Source: SIG588 sp045597045 (GTDB lineage: Bacteria; Bacillota; Clostridia; Oscillospirales; Acutalibacteraceae). From it: a DNA stretch of 16,909 nucleotides. The DNA is taken from assembly GCA_045597045.1 (NCBI GenBank), contig JAZODN010000065.1, positions 1 through 16,909 on the forward strand. The letters are read 5' to 3'. The first letter of the stretch is position 1. The number at the start of each line of letters is the position of its first letter. Of this stretch, positions 5,627 through 13,556 are shown in pieces. The notes under the pieces are model-generated. The model searched no databases, had not been told where the DNA came from, and was given only the letters and a program-made list of their open reading frames with translations. Position numbers and translations under genes: made by a program.

Positions 5627-8251
5627 ATGGCCGAAATGACCCCCATGATGAAGCAGTATCTCAGCATTAAAGCCGAACATCCGGGTTGCCTTTTGTTCTT
5701 TCGTTTGGGCGATTTTTATGAGATGTTTTTCGAGGATGCCAAAATTGCTTCGCGTGAATTGGAGTTGGTGTTGACCGGCCGCGATTGCGGCCAAGAAGAG
5801 CGTGCCCCCATGTGCGGCGTGCCGTTTCACAGCTACGAATCCTACGTGGCACGTTTGGTTGCCAAAGGTTATAAAGTGGCCATTTGCGAGCAGGTGGAAG
5901 ATCCTGCCAAAGCACAGGGCTTAGTCAAGCGTGATATCGTGCGCATCATCACTCCCGGCACGGTGATCGAAGGAAGCATGTTGGATGAAGGGCGCAACAA
6001 CTATCTTTGCACCGTTTTTGCTTCTCCTTCCTTCAAAGACGTGGGTGTCTGCTTTGCGGATTGTTCCACGGGCGACATCAACTTAACACGTATCGTGGGT
6101 GAAGATGCACTGCCTCGCCTGCAAAACGAAATGGCGCGCTACCGTCCGTCTGAAATCCTTCTTTCGGAAGGTGCTGCCGCCTCGGCAGAATTTGCCGAAT
6201 TCGTGACAACACGACTCGGCGTTTCGGCTGACGTAGCAGAAGATCGGCACTTTGCGCCGGAGGTTGCACAAAACGAAGTCTGTCGCCAGTTTGCCGTCTC
6301 CGCGTTGGAGGAACTGGGACTCAACGAGCAGGAATCGGCCGTACAGGCACTGGGTTGCGCCATTTCCTATCTGCGCGAAACGCAGATGGGTGGCTTGGAA
6401 CGCCTGCGCCGTCCTCAGTTTTATTCGGACGTCCAATTTATGAAATTGGACGTGATGACCCGACGCAACCTGGAATTGATCGAAACAATGCGCAACAAAG
6501 AAAAGCGCGGTTCCCTGCTCGGCGTATTGGATAAAACCAAAACCGCCATGGGCAAGCGACTCATCCGCCGTTGGGTAGAGCAACCCCTGATTCAGCCGGC
6601 ACCTATTTTGCGCCGCCACAATGCGGTGGAAGAACTGGCAGGGGATACGGCGCGACGCGGCGATTTATTCCCGCTGCTTTCGGACATTTACGATTTAGAA
6701 CGCATTATGACGCGCATTGTCTACGGCAGCGCTAACGCAAAGGAACTTCGCTCACTTTGCCGTGCGATCGAATGTCTGCGTCCCGTAAAAGAACGACTGG
6801 CCGATGTATCCTCTTCCATGCTGTGCGATATTCACCAAGCAATCGATCCGCTTGATGACGTACACGAATGGATAGACAGCGCCTTGGAAGAAGACCCGCC
6901 GTTTTCGGTGCGTGAGGGCGGTATGATCCGCAAAGGCTATCACGCCGAGCTTGATGTGCTACGTTCGGATATGAACGACGGTAAGGGAATCATTGCACGC
7001 ATTGAAGCGGAAGAAAAAGAGAAAACCGGCATTAAGACACTGAAAGTCGGTTATAACCGCGTCTTCGGTTATTACATTGAGGTCTCCCGTTCGTATTCCG
7101 AGGCGGTACCTGAACACTATATCCGCAAGCAAACGCTGGCCAACGCCGAACGGTACATAACGCAGGAATTAAAGGAATTGGAAACGCGCGTGCTGACCGC
7201 AAAAGATCGCTCAGTCGCCTTGGAATACCAGTTATTTACCGACCTTCGTTTGCGCGTTGCCGGGGAACTGCACCGCATTCAAGCCACTGCCGAGGCGGTG
7301 GCACAGCTGGACGTGCTGTGTTCCTTCGCCGAGGTGGCTGTGCGCCGCAACTATTGCCGTCCGACCGTAACGGTGGGTGGCGAAATCACTATTGAAGACG
7401 GGCGTCATCCGGTGGTGGAGGCGCTGATCAACGCGCCCTTCGTCCCGAACGACACCCATTTGGATAACGCCGAAAACCGTATCGCGTTGATCACCGGACC
7501 GAACATGGCCGGTAAATCGACCTATATGCGCCAAACGGCACTGATCGTGCTGATGGCACAGTGCGGCAGCTTTGTTCCGGCAAGCCGTGCAACCATTGGT
7601 ATTGTCGACAGCATTTTCACCCGTGTAGGTGCGTCGGATGACCTGTCTTCCGGTCAATCCACCTTTATGGTTGAAATGAGTGAAGTTGCCGCCATTTTGA
7701 AAAACGCCACCAAAAACAGTTTGGTTATTTTTGATGAGATCGGGCGCGGCACCTCCACCTTCGACGGCATGAGCATCGCACGCGCCGTATTGGAATACGT
7801 GGCCAATCCATCCAAGATCGGCGCCAAAACGCTGTTTGCCACCCATTATCATGAATTGACCGTGATGGAAGAGGAGATTACCGGCATTCGCAACTATAAC
7901 ATCGCCGCTAAAAAACGCGGCGACAGCATCACCTTCCTGCGCCGCATTGTGCGCGGTGCCGCCGATGAAAGTTACGGTATCGAGGTGGCGAAACTGGCCG
8001 GTGTTCCCGATGCGGTCGTCAGCCGCGCAAAAGATATTTTGCAAAATCTGGAACGCAGCGACGAACCCATGCAGCGACCGAAGACATCTCACACGGCAGA
8101 AGAGACCGATATGCAGCTTTCACTGGTGTCGGTCGCCGACAGCGAGCTTGTGCATCGCCTGGCCGCATTGGACATCAACACACTGACCCCTATTGAAGCA
8201 CTGCAAACGTTATATGAACTCAACTCACAAGCTAAAAGTTTGTGCGATTAA
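5627..8251 (+). CDS. mutS: DNA mismatch repair protein MutS
   Basis: MutS recognises mismatches and small loops and, with MutL, starts repair. The 874-aa protein has the mismatch-reading Phe30-Tyr31-Glu32 (GDFYEMFF) in domain I, the lever and clamp domains in the middle, and the ABC-type ATPase at the C-terminus. That ATPase has the Walker A GPNMAGKST (624-632), Walker B with Asp703-Glu704 (VIFDEIGRGTSTFDG) and the switch FATHYHE. QLSLV (830-834) near the end fits a beta-clamp binding site. The length is normal. The ATG at 5627 follows GCGAGG (5613-5618) by 8 bases; an in-frame ATG three codons later is less well placed. It follows the YlbF-family gene by 32 bases and precedes mutL by 23, with no promoter or terminator in between. 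The tail beyond the clamp site (839-874) is the usual helix-turn-helix-like dimer region. Confidence 0.98.
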   Translation: MAEMTPMMKQYLSIKAEHPGCLLFFRLGDFYEMFFEDAKIASRELELVLTGRDCGQEERAPMCGVPFHSYESYVARLVAKGYKVAICEQVEDPAKAQGLVKRDIVRIITPGTVIEGSMLDEGRNNYLCTVFASPSFKDVGVCFADCSTGDINLTRIVGEDALPRLQNEMARYRPSEILLSEGAAASAEFAEFVTTRLGVSADVAEDRHFAPEVAQNEVCRQFAVSALEELGLNEQESAVQALGCAISYLRETQMGGLERLRRPQFYSDVQFMKLDVMTRRNLELIETMRNKEKRGSLLGVLDKTKTAMGKRLIRRWVEQPLIQPAPILRRHNAVEELAGDTARRGDLFPLLSDIYDLERIMTRIVYGSANAKELRSLCRAIECLRPVKERLADVSSSMLCDIHQAIDPLDDVHEWIDSALEEDPPFSVREGGMIRKGYHAELDVLRSDMNDGKGIIARIEAEEKEKTGIKTLKVGYNRVFGYYIEVSRSYSEAVPEHYIRKQTLANAERYITQELKELETRVLTAKDRSVALEYQLFTDLRLRVAGELHRIQATAEAVAQLDVLCSFAEVAVRRNYCRPTVTVGGEITIEDGRHPVVEALINAPFVPNDTHLDNAENRIALITGPNMAGKSTYMRQTALIVLMAQCGSFVPASRATIGIVDSIFTRVGASDDLSSGQSTFMVEMSEVAAILKNATKNSLVIFDEIGRGTSTFDGMSIARAVLEYVANPSKIGAKTLFATHYHELTVMEEEITGIRNYNIAAKKRGDSITFLRRIVRGAADESYGIEVAKLAGVPDAVVSRAKDILQNLERSDEPMQRPKTSHTAEETDMQLSLVSVADSELVHRLAALDINTLTPIEALQTLYELNSQAKSLCD

Positions 8252-8261
8252 CAAGGAAAGC

Positions 8262-8269
8262 GAGGGGAG
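8262..8269 (+). promoter_or_regulatory. Ribosome binding site that sets the mutL TTG start
   Basis: GAGGGGAG lies 5 bases before the TTG at 8275. An in-frame ATG at 8242 lies inside the end of mutS and upstream of this site. Starting there would add 11 residues (MRLTRKARGDL) that are foreign to MutL, whose N-terminus is normally M-P-K-I-x-x-L-D. Confidence 0.8.
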
Positions 8270-8274
8270 ACCTT

Positions 8275-10200
8275 TTGCCTAAAATTCAAGTATTGGACCG
8301 CCACACGGCGGAGTTAATTGCAGCAGGTGAGGTAGTTGAGCGCCCCTCCTCCGTTGTGAAGGAATTGATGGAAAACGCCATCGATGCAGGCGCCACTGCC
8401 GTAACGGTAGAGATTGAAAACGGCGGCATCCGTACTATTCGGATAACCGATAACGGCTGCGGCATTCCGAACGATGAGGTTGCAACCGCCTTTTTGCGTC
8501 ATGCCACCAGCAAGGTGCGCACCGAAGAGGATTTGGAACGCATCGGCACACTTGGTTTTCGCGGCGAAGCGTTGGCATCCATTTCGGCCGTTTCCCGTGT
8601 GGAAATGCTCACGCGCACAGCCGATGAGCTTGCCGGCACACGCTGTGTGATTGAGGGCGGCGGAGAGGCGCAGTTATCCGAAACGGGTTGCCCCGTTGGT
8701 ACGACCATTTTCGTGCGCGATTTGTTTTATAATGTGCCGGCTCGCATGAAATTCCTAAAAAAAGACGTAAGCGAAGCAAACGCCGTGGCTGCGGTTGTGG
8801 ATTGCCTGGCGCTCTCACACCCCGAAATTTCCGTTCGCTTTATCCGCGACGGTAAAGAAGCGCTGCTGACACCGGGCGACGGCAATGCCCACGGGTGTAT
8901 CTATGCCGTTTTCGGGCGTGAGTTCGCAAACGGGTTGATTCCTGTGGAATACACCTTGGCTGATGTACACGTATACGGTTACGTTTCAAAACCTGTCAAC
9001 GCACGCTCAAACCGCACCATGCAACACTTCTTTGTAAACGGACGATACGTCAAAACGCGCACGGCTGCCGCCGCGTTGGAACGCGCGTTTCAAGGGTCGG
9101 TTATGATTGGAAAATTCCCTGCCTGCGTGCTGCACGTGGATATGCAGCCGGAACTGGTGGATGCCAACGTGCATCCTGCAAAAATCGAAGTGCGTTTTGT
9201 GAATGAACGCCCCATTTTCGACGCGGTATATCACGCCGCAAAATCGGCACTCGTTGCCGGCGATACACCAAAGCAGGTGACCTTTACACCGGTAAAAGCA
9301 CAGGAGATCCAACCGACGGCGGAACAGTTAACACTGACAGTCGAACAACCGAAACCCACTGCATCGGCCGGCGACAGCAGTTTTAAAAAGCGCCCGTTAG
9401 CGGCGGCCGTCAACACCGCTAAGCCAACAACAAGCCTTCCGTTGCGTGACGCTACCGCACGTCTGCACGGCACGCCGAATATTGAGGTGGAACGGCCGAT
9501 TGCAACTGCATCGCCCATTCTCAAGCCGCCCCCCGAAACACCTCCCACCGCACCGGCGGCGCCGGTGAACGATGAGCCGGTTGCGGTCGCACCGCCGGTG
9601 AACGATGAGCCGATTGCGGTCGCACCGTCGCCGAACGACGAGCCGATCATCTATCTCGGTGAGATTTATCACACCTATTTGCTGATGCAAAGAGGGGACT
9701 CTGTCTTCTTTATTGATAAGCACGCCGCACACGAACGCATATTGTATAACAAACTGCGTGAAACGGCACACCAAGACGCGCAACTGTTGTTAGCACCGAT
9801 CACCGCCCCTCTCAGCCATAAGGAATATGACGCCGTTCTGCCGCATTTAGCGTTGCTTCGTGAAGCGGGATTTGAGGTGGAGGAGTTCGACAACACCTTG
9901 CTTGTGCGCGCCGTGCCGATGATGCTGTCAAGCGAGGATATTCCTGCTTTGATGCAAGAGATCGCCGGTGGATTCTTGTCAGGAAAACAAGAGGTTCACG
10001 TGGATAAACTCTCGTGGATCTATCATTCGGTCGCCTGCCGCGCAGCGGTAAAGGCCGGCGACCGTCAATCGCCGGAAGAAGGAAAAGCGCTGGCCACACG
10101 TGTTTTGAACGATGACGCCGTGCGTTATTGTCCTCACGGACGACCTGTATGCTTTGAACTGACACGAAAAGAACTGGAAAAACAATTTGGACGAATTTGA
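8275..10200 (+). CDS. mutL: DNA mismatch repair endonuclease MutL
   Basis: MutL links MutS to strand removal and, in bacteria lacking MutH, nicks DNA itself. The protein is 641 aa from a TTG start. The GHKL ATPase shows ENAIDAGA with catalytic Glu33, DNGCGI and TLGFRGEALASI. A Pro/Thr/Ala-rich linker spans about 330-458 and contains a tandem repeat. The C-terminal domain holds the endonuclease motif DKHAAHERILYN (481-492), a beta-clamp type QLLLAP (503-508), ACRAAVKAG (587-595) and CPHGRP (619-624), so metal ligands Asp481, His483 and Glu487 are kept. The last Glu of the DQHA(x)2E(x)4E consensus is Asn492, and Gln is Lys482. The gene is 23 bases after mutS; its stop is just before the miaA ribosome binding site, with which it overlaps (GAGGA). 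The motifs predict a nicking MutL. Confidence 0.97.
   Translation: MPKIQVLDRHTAELIAAGEVVERPSSVVKELMENAIDAGATAVTVEIENGGIRTIRITDNGCGIPNDEVATAFLRHATSKVRTEEDLERIGTLGFRGEALASISAVSRVEMLTRTADELAGTRCVIEGGGEAQLSETGCPVGTTIFVRDLFYNVPARMKFLKKDVSEANAVAAVVDCLALSHPEISVRFIRDGKEALLTPGDGNAHGCIYAVFGREFANGLIPVEYTLADVHVYGYVSKPVNARSNRTMQHFFVNGRYVKTRTAAAALERAFQGSVMIGKFPACVLHVDMQPELVDANVHPAKIEVRFVNERPIFDAVYHAAKSALVAGDTPKQVTFTPVKAQEIQPTAEQLTLTVEQPKPTASAGDSSFKKRPLAAAVNTAKPTTSLPLRDATARLHGTPNIEVERPIATASPILKPPPETPPTAPAAPVNDEPVAVAPPVNDEPIAVAPSPNDEPIIYLGEIYHTYLLMQRGDSVFFIDKHAAHERILYNKLRETAHQDAQLLLAPITAPLSHKEYDAVLPHLALLREAGFEVEEFDNTLLVRAVPMMLSSEDIPALMQEIAGGFLSGKQEVHVDKLSWIYHSVACRAAVKAGDRQSPEEGKALATRVLNDDAVRYCPHGRPVCFELTRKELEKQFGRI
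9562..9651 (+). repeat. 33-bp tandem repeat in the MutL linker (2.7 copies)
   Basis: Units at 9562-9594 and 9595-9627 differ at only a few bases and encode PVNDEPVAVAP and PVNDEPIAVAP. A third, partial unit at 9628-9651 encodes SPNDEPII. The repeat stays in frame and falls in the disordered linker between the ATPase and endonuclease domains, where length changes should be tolerated. Confidence 0.9.
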
Positions 10201-10208
10201 GGAACACC

Positions 10209-11141
10209 ATGGATAAACGGTTAACGGTTGTTGCCGGGCCCACCGCCTCCGGCAAGACCTCGCTTGCAATTGCACTGGCAAAACGGCTTGGTGGAGAAGT
10301 GGTTTCGGCCGATTCCATGCAGGTGTACGACACACTGCAAATCGGCACGGCACGCCCCACCGCCGAAGAGATGGATGGTGTGCCGCACCATTTGATCGGT
10401 TTCCTGCCGCTTACCGAACGCTACAGCGTGGCGCGCTACGCAACCGAAGCCAAGGCGGTGATCGACCGCTTGCTCACCGCAGGTAAACACCCCATCCTTT
10501 GCGGCGGTACCGGGTTGTATATTCAGGCAATCACCGAAAACCTCAGTTTTTCCGAAGAAAACGATGCGGAAAGTTTGGCGCTTCGCCAACAATTGCAAGC
10601 AGATTGTGCTGCGCTTGGCGGCGAAGCTATGCGGCAACGTCTTGCCGCATATGATCCGGAAACGGCCGCACGTCTGCACCCAAACGACCACGGGCGCATC
10701 ATCCGCGCACTGGAAGTGGTGCTCAAAAGCGGCGTGACGATGACCGAATGGATCCGTCGTTCACGCGAAATTCCGCCACCGTATACCACCTGCACATTGG
10801 TGTTGGATTTTCGTGACCGTGCCGTTTTGTACGATCGCATTAACCGCCGTGTGGATGTAATGATGGCGCAAGGCCTGCTGAGCGAAGCGCGCAAGGTGCT
10901 GCAATCGCCGTATGCACCAACCGCCATGCAAGCCATCGGTTACAAAGAGCTTGCCCCGTTTTTCGAGGGATCCTGCTCGCTGGATGAAGCGCTTGAAAAT
11001 CTCAAACGGGAAACACGCCGATATGCGAAGCGGCAGCTTTCGTGGTTCCGGCGCATCGGGTCTGCCCACACGCTTTTTGTGGACGACTATACCGACGGCG
11101 ACGCCTTGGCAAACGCCGCTTTTGATATTGTGAACACATAA
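10209..11141 (+). CDS. miaA: tRNA dimethylallyltransferase MiaA
   Basis: MiaA transfers the dimethylallyl group from DMAPP to N6 of A37 in tRNAs reading UNN codons, making i6A for MiaB. The 310-aa protein has the P-loop GPTASGKT (10-17), the catalytic Asp35 in SADSMQVY, GGTGLYIQAI (99-108) with Thr101, LHPNDHGRIIRALEV (156-170) and the C-terminal tRNA-binding KRETRRYAKRQLSWFRR. The ATG at 10209 follows GAGGA (10199-10203), which overlaps the mutL stop; a TTG at 10197 would overlap mutL but has no ribosome binding site of its own. The order mutS-mutL-miaA is the same as in B. subtilis, but no hfq follows. The length is normal. Confidence 0.97.
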   Translation: MDKRLTVVAGPTASGKTSLAIALAKRLGGEVVSADSMQVYDTLQIGTARPTAEEMDGVPHHLIGFLPLTERYSVARYATEAKAVIDRLLTAGKHPILCGGTGLYIQAITENLSFSEENDAESLALRQQLQADCAALGGEAMRQRLAAYDPETAARLHPNDHGRIIRALEVVLKSGVTMTEWIRRSREIPPPYTTCTLVLDFRDRAVLYDRINRRVDVMMAQGLLSEARKVLQSPYAPTAMQAIGYKELAPFFEGSCSLDEALENLKRETRRYAKRQLSWFRRIGSAHTLFVDDYTDGDALANAAFDIVNT

Positions 11142-11162
11142 CAGCTGAAAGGAACGAGTACA

Positions 11163-12401
11163 TTGAAGGAATGGTTAAAGCGGCTCGGCATTTTATTGGT
11201 TGCCGTCTTTTTACTTGCATACGTGGGATACCAAATCTTTCAAGTGCTGTATTCCAACGTTAAGGTAGAAACCGTTTCCGCTTACAGCGTGTATGACACG
11301 GTGGAAACACAGGCAATTGCTATCCGCAACGAAACGCCGGTGGAAGCCGATATCGGCAACGACTACCTGTTTTACACATTGGATAACGGCAACCGTGTTT
11401 CTAAAAACGGTACGATAGCTCAACTGTACACCGACGAAAAGGTCGCCGGTCTTCAGCAGCAGCTTGCCGTGTTGGAAGAAGAGATTTCTCTGCTCGAAAG
11501 TGCACAAGCGCTTGTGTCCGGAAACTATTCCGGTTTAGAGGCTATCGAACAGCAACTCACGGTAAAAATGCAGGAGATCGCGGTGTATGTGAACGGTCAA
11601 AACACAAAAGATCTGCGCCGCTTACACGCACAATTGCTGACACTGATGAACAAACGGCAAGTTATCGTCGGTGCTGTCAGCGGATTTGAAGATAAACTCG
11701 CCGCGCTGCATGCGGAGCGAGATGCGTTGGCCGCACAGGTTTCCTCCTCGGTCGGTACGGTGCGCGCACCGGTATCCGGCTACTTTATCGACCGCACCGA
11801 CGGTTACGAAACCTATTTCACGGTGAGTGATAAAGACATGGCTAAGTTAACGGCAGAGGAAATTCAAGCCGCACTTACTGCCAGGCCCGAAAAGAACAGC
11901 AAAAATGTCGGCAAAATCTCATCCGACTATTATTGGTACCTCGCCTGCTCGATCGACAGTCAAAAAGCAGCCGCATTGGAGGTGGGGGACACGCTGAACG
12001 TGCGTCTGCCGTTTGTGACGGCAGAGATCGTTCCCACAAAGGTATTGGCTGTCAATCAAGGTAACAACAACCAAAGCGCCTTGATCTTAAAGTGCAGTTT
12101 GATGTCGGAACAGCTTTCCGATATTCGTTTGGAATCGGTGCAACTGCTGCTCCAGGAATACAGTGGCCTGCGCCTCCCCGACAAAGCACTGCACTTTGAC
12201 AGTGAAAACCGCGCCGGTGCATTTGTGCGCATGGGCACGACCGTGACCTTCCGTTACGTAGACGTACTGTATCACAACGAAAAGGACAAATACTCCATCT
12301 GCACCATTCCGGAAGCGACCGATAAAACACACGTACAACTGTATGACGATGTCATCGTAGAGGGGAAGGATTTATATGACGGAAAAGTTGTGCAGTCCTG
12401 A
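11163..12401 (+). CDS. Membrane-anchored HlyD-like (adaptor-type) protein of unknown function
   Basis: A 412-aa protein with one N-terminal membrane helix (about 9-29, LGILLVAVFLLAYVGYQIF region) and no signal peptidase site, so it is anchored with its body outside the cell. A split lipoyl-like pattern is visible: NGNRVSKNGTIAQLY (75-89), a coiled coil of about 100 residues (92-195), then VRAPVSGYFID (200-210). This is the layout of HlyD/RND periplasmic adaptors. No ABC or RND transporter gene is near. It lies between miaA and yggS, ahead of sepF-ylmH-divIVA, and overlaps yggS by 26 bases. That setting suggests a cell-envelope or division role, which is inference. The TTG start at 11163 follows AAAGGA (11148-11153) by 9 bases; no better in-frame start is visible. 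Function is not known to me. Confidence 0.8.
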   Translation: MKEWLKRLGILLVAVFLLAYVGYQIFQVLYSNVKVETVSAYSVYDTVETQAIAIRNETPVEADIGNDYLFYTLDNGNRVSKNGTIAQLYTDEKVAGLQQQLAVLEEEISLLESAQALVSGNYSGLEAIEQQLTVKMQEIAVYVNGQNTKDLRRLHAQLLTLMNKRQVIVGAVSGFEDKLAALHAERDALAAQVSSSVGTVRAPVSGYFIDRTDGYETYFTVSDKDMAKLTAEEIQAALTARPEKNSKNVGKISSDYYWYLACSIDSQKAAALEVGDTLNVRLPFVTAEIVPTKVLAVNQGNNNQSALILKCSLMSEQLSDIRLESVQLLLQEYSGLRLPDKALHFDSENRAGAFVRMGTTVTFRYVDVLYHNEKDKYSICTIPEATDKTHVQLYDDVIVEGKDLYDGKVVQS

Positions 12402-13092
12402 CGTCATGCTGATTGGCGAAAACATCGCACGCATTCGCGAACGCATCGAAAACGCTTGTGTACGCAGCGGTCGGCGTTCAGAGGACGTAACCTTGCTGGC
12501 AGTCACAAAAACCGTACCGGCCGAGCGCATCAACACGGCCATTCAACTGGGGATTCGTGAGATCGGCGAAAACCGCGTGCAGGAATTGCTTCAAAAGCAG
12601 GACGCTTTATTGCCGGTAACCGCCCATCTGATCGGCCACTTGCAAACCAATAAAGTCGCGCAAATCGCCCACCGCGTTTCCATGGTGCAATCGGTAGACA
12701 GCTTGCGCGTAGCCGAAGCGTTGGATGCGGCAGCGGCCAAACACGGTATCACATTGGATATCCTGGCGCAGGTAAATATCGGCGGTGAGGAGTCCAAATT
12801 CGGTGTCGAGCCGTCCGAAGCGGCGGATTTTTGTGCCGCATTGACATCGTTTCGCTCGTTACGCTTGCGCGGCATGATGACGATACCGCCGATTTCGGAT
12901 ACCACATGTAAAAAAAGAGAATATTTTTCCCGAATGTCGCAATTATTTATTGACATACGAGCTAAAAACATAGATAATAGTAGTATGGAGATTCTATCCA
13001 TGGGCATGTCTGATGATTTTGAGGAAGCCATTTTGGAAGGATCCACCATGGTGCGGATCGGTTCCGCAATTTTCGGAGCAAGACAATATTAA
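12376..13092 (+). CDS. yggS: Pyridoxal phosphate homeostasis protein YggS (YlmE, PLPBP family)
   Basis: This protein binds PLP and buffers its free pool, affecting amino-acid metabolism; no enzymatic reaction is established for the family. The 238-aa protein is a single alanine-racemase-like barrel. Lys45 in LLAVTKTV forms the Schiff base, EIGENRVQE (56-64 region) and HLIGHLQTNK follow, and the phosphate loop is SMGMSDDFEEAILEGST plus VRIGSAIFG at the C-terminus. It starts at 12376 after GGGGAAGGA, inside the end of the preceding gene. It is the first gene of the ylmE-sepF-ylmH-divIVA type cluster known from Firmicutes. Codons for residues 176-210 are distinctly AT-rich (AGA, ATA, AGT, CTA, TTA), and this stretch contains a promoter. 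Confidence 0.95.
   Translation: MTEKLCSPDVMLIGENIARIRERIENACVRSGRRSEDVTLLAVTKTVPAERINTAIQLGIREIGENRVQELLQKQDALLPVTAHLIGHLQTNKVAQIAHRVSMVQSVDSLRVAEALDAAAAKHGITLDILAQVNIGGEESKFGVEPSEAADFCAALTSFRSLRLRGMMTIPPISDTTCKKREYFSRMSQLFIDIRAKNIDNSSMEILSMGMSDDFEEAILEGSTMVRIGSAIFGARQY
12950..12978 (+). promoter_or_regulatory. Near-consensus promoter inside yggS, driving sepF onward
   Basis: A perfect -35 TTGACA (12950-12955) and a -10 GATAAT (12973-12978), five of six consensus bases, are 17 bp apart. They lie in a locally AT-rich patch of the yggS reading frame. Transcription should start near 12985, 131 bases before the sepF start. No other promoter is visible before sepF. Confidence 0.75.
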
Positions 13093-13115
13093 TTTTTTAT
13101 AGGAGGCAGTTAAAA

Positions 13116-13556
13116 ATGAGCGTTATTGACAAGTTGAAGAAGTGGATCGGCGACGAACCGGATATGGAAGAGGAAGAAATGGAAGGCACCGAGGACACGA
13201 TGGATTTCGTTACTAAGTCGGATGCCGAAACGGAAGAGCCCGTAAAGCGCAGCAATAAAGTAGTAAATATCCACGCGACGGCCCAGTTGCAGGTGGTTTT
13301 GGTCAAACCGGAGCGTTTTGACGACGCCAGCACGGTAGCGGATCATTTGAACGCCAAGCGCACGGTCGTGTTAAATTTGGAGAATGCGAACAAGGACGTT
13401 GCACGCCGCATTCTGGACTTTTTGAGTGGCGTGGCGTATGCCAACGATGGCCAGATCAAAAAGGTAGCCAACTGCACCTTTATCATCACGCCCTACAACG
13501 TAGGCATCATGGGGGATTTGCTGGACGAACTGGAGAATAATGGGCTCTATTTCTAA
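13116..13556 (+). CDS. sepF: Cell division protein SepF
   Basis: SepF binds the C-terminal tail of FtsZ, forms rings or arcs that bundle FtsZ filaments, and helps tether them to the membrane at the septum. The 146-aa protein has an N-terminal amphipathic helix (MSVIDKLKKWIG) for membrane binding, an acidic disordered linker (14-45), and the SepF core from about 48 (NKVVNIHATAQLQVVLVKP) through DVARRILDFLSGVAYAN (94-110) to TFIITPYNVGI (121-131). The ATG at 13116 follows AGGAGG (13101-13106). It is 23 bases after yggS and overlaps ylmH by 17 bases, and is the first gene downstream of the internal yggS promoter. Length is normal. Confidence 0.95.
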   Translation: MSVIDKLKKWIGDEPDMEEEEMEGTEDTMDFVTKSDAETEEPVKRSNKVVNIHATAQLQVVLVKPERFDDASTVADHLNAKRTVVLNLENANKDVARRILDFLSGVAYANDGQIKKVANCTFIITPYNVGIMGDLLDELENNGLYF

